Of a stretch of DNA of 25,303 bases, positions 24,784-25,303 are shown in pieces. The notes under the pieces were generated by a model. It searched no databases. It was not told where the DNA came from and was given only the letters and a program-made list of their open reading frames with translations. Source of the stretch: Pinguiococcus pyrenoidosus (lineage: Eukaryota; Sar; Pinguiophyceae; Pinguiochrysidales; Pinguiochrysidaceae); assembly GCA_019677205.1 (NCBI GenBank), contig JAAMXY010000721.1:6501-31803 (forward strand), written 5' to 3'. The translations under genes and the position numbers were made by a program. Numbering within the stretch: the first letter of the stretch is position 1; every line of letters starts with the position of its first letter.

Positions 24784-25303
24784 TTACGAAGCACTGCTGG
24801 GGGCTGGTGGAGCTGCGTACGGATCTGCTGGTGGAGCTGCATACGGATCTGCTGGTGGGGCCGCGGACGGATCCGCGGGCGGAGCTCCTGCCGCGCCATC
24901 TTGTCCTGCCGGCATTGGCGCCGCTGGCATGGCGGGAGCTCCCGGTGCGACAGCAGCAGCACCAGCAGCAGCACCAGCAGCGGTCGCTCCGTATGCTGCA
25001 TAGTATGCCGATGCATCACCCTGCGGCATGGAGTAGGCCGCTGTGACCCCGGCGGCAACCGCTGCACCGTTGGAAGAATCCGCTGCTTCTGGTCCGCCTG
25101 CGTAGTAGCCTGCTGCGTAGGCTTGCTGGGCAGCTGGTGGTGCTGAAACCGTCTCCGCCGCAACCGGTGCGGGTGGCGCCTGGGCGCCTGCAGTATCGGG
25201 CGGTGCGTGCGACGTGGCATCCTGTGGAGCAGCAGGCGCAGCGGCTGCAGCCCCTGCAGCCCCTGCAGCCGCCGCCGCCGCCGCCGCCGCCGCAGGATCA
25301 GCC
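24784..25303 (-). CDS. Partial Ala/Pro/Tyr-rich protein, C-terminal end only
   Basis: An open frame enters from the right edge and stops at 24784, giving the last 172 residues of a longer product. It is low complexity: a poly-Ala run from GCG codons near the edge, then AQQAYAAGYYAGGPEAA, then Ala/Gly-rich sequence, ending in repeated ADPYAAPP units and PAPSSAS. Codon and residue bias (Ala, Pro, Tyr, Gln) and the in-frame repeats support this frame over the others. Similar Tyr/Gln/Ala-rich tails occur in RNA-binding proteins, but no folded domain is in view, so function cannot be assigned. An intron within this stretch cannot be excluded. Confidence 0.55.
   Translation of the reverse strand, partial: ADPAAAAAAAAAAGAAGAAAAAPAAPQDATSHAPPDTAGAQAPPAPVAAETVSAPPAAQQAYAAGYYAGGPEAADSSNGAAVAAGVTAAYSMPQGDASAYYAAYGATAAGAAAGAAAVAPGAPAMPAAPMPAGQDGAAGAPPADPSAAPPADPYAAPPADPYAAPPAPSSAS

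Overview
The window is nuclear DNA of a eukaryotic alga that very probably carries a complex (secondary, red-derived) plastid. Most of it is GC-rich, genes lie on both strands, and coding regions are interrupted by short GT-AG introns (about 37-265 nt) that I placed by hand from reading-frame continuity. Three adjacent genes have plastid-type N-termini: SecA and FabZ start with a signal peptide followed by a Phe at or near the predicted cleavage site, and a cyclophilin adds a second, thylakoid-type targeting segment. A Phe at that site is characteristic of ochrophyte, haptophyte, cryptophyte and some alveolate algae. I cannot name the species. The gene density (about ten genes in 25 kb) argues against a typical large dinoflagellate genome.

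Layout: (1) 77-3498, minus: a five-exon type I membrane protein with a DUF4114-like domain, a long Pro/Thr/Ser stalk, a small Cys-rich module, one membrane segment and a basic tail. (2) 4185-5390, plus: a SAC3/THP3/LENG8-type RNA-processing protein. (3) 5602-10281, minus: a 1559-residue neuropathy-target-esterase-like patatin phospholipase with cyclic-nucleotide-binding-like domains. (4) 10866-14691, plus: a CRAL-TRIO (Sec14-like) protein with a signal peptide and a very long Gln-rich tail, interrupted by a 77-N assembly gap. (5) 14692-15605: no confident gene, with one weak minus-strand candidate. (6) 15606-16010, plus: a 106-residue unknown with one intron. (7) 16093-19242, minus: SecA in four exons. 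(8) 19509-20682, plus: a probable thylakoid-lumen cyclophilin in two exons. (9) 20886-21518, minus: plastid FabZ. (10) 22094-24472, plus: a KDM4-type JmjN/JmjC histone demethylase with two PHD-like fingers and a Tudor-like domain. (11) 24784-25303, minus: the Ala/Pro-rich C-terminus of a gene running off the window.

The clearest functional grouping is at 16.1-21.5 kb. SecA would drive Sec-dependent transport into thylakoids, the cyclophilin is a plausible lumenal folding factor, and FabZ belongs to plastid fatty-acid synthesis. SecA and the cyclophilin are transcribed divergently from a 266-bp spacer. That spacer carries a 10-bp motif (GCGGATTTGG) that also occurs twice, inverted and 22 bp apart, in front of the demethylase gene. 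The most notable observations are a spliced, nuclear secA in an organism with red-type targeting signals, the unusual surface protein at the left end, and the signal-peptide-bearing CRAL-TRIO/poly-Gln protein.
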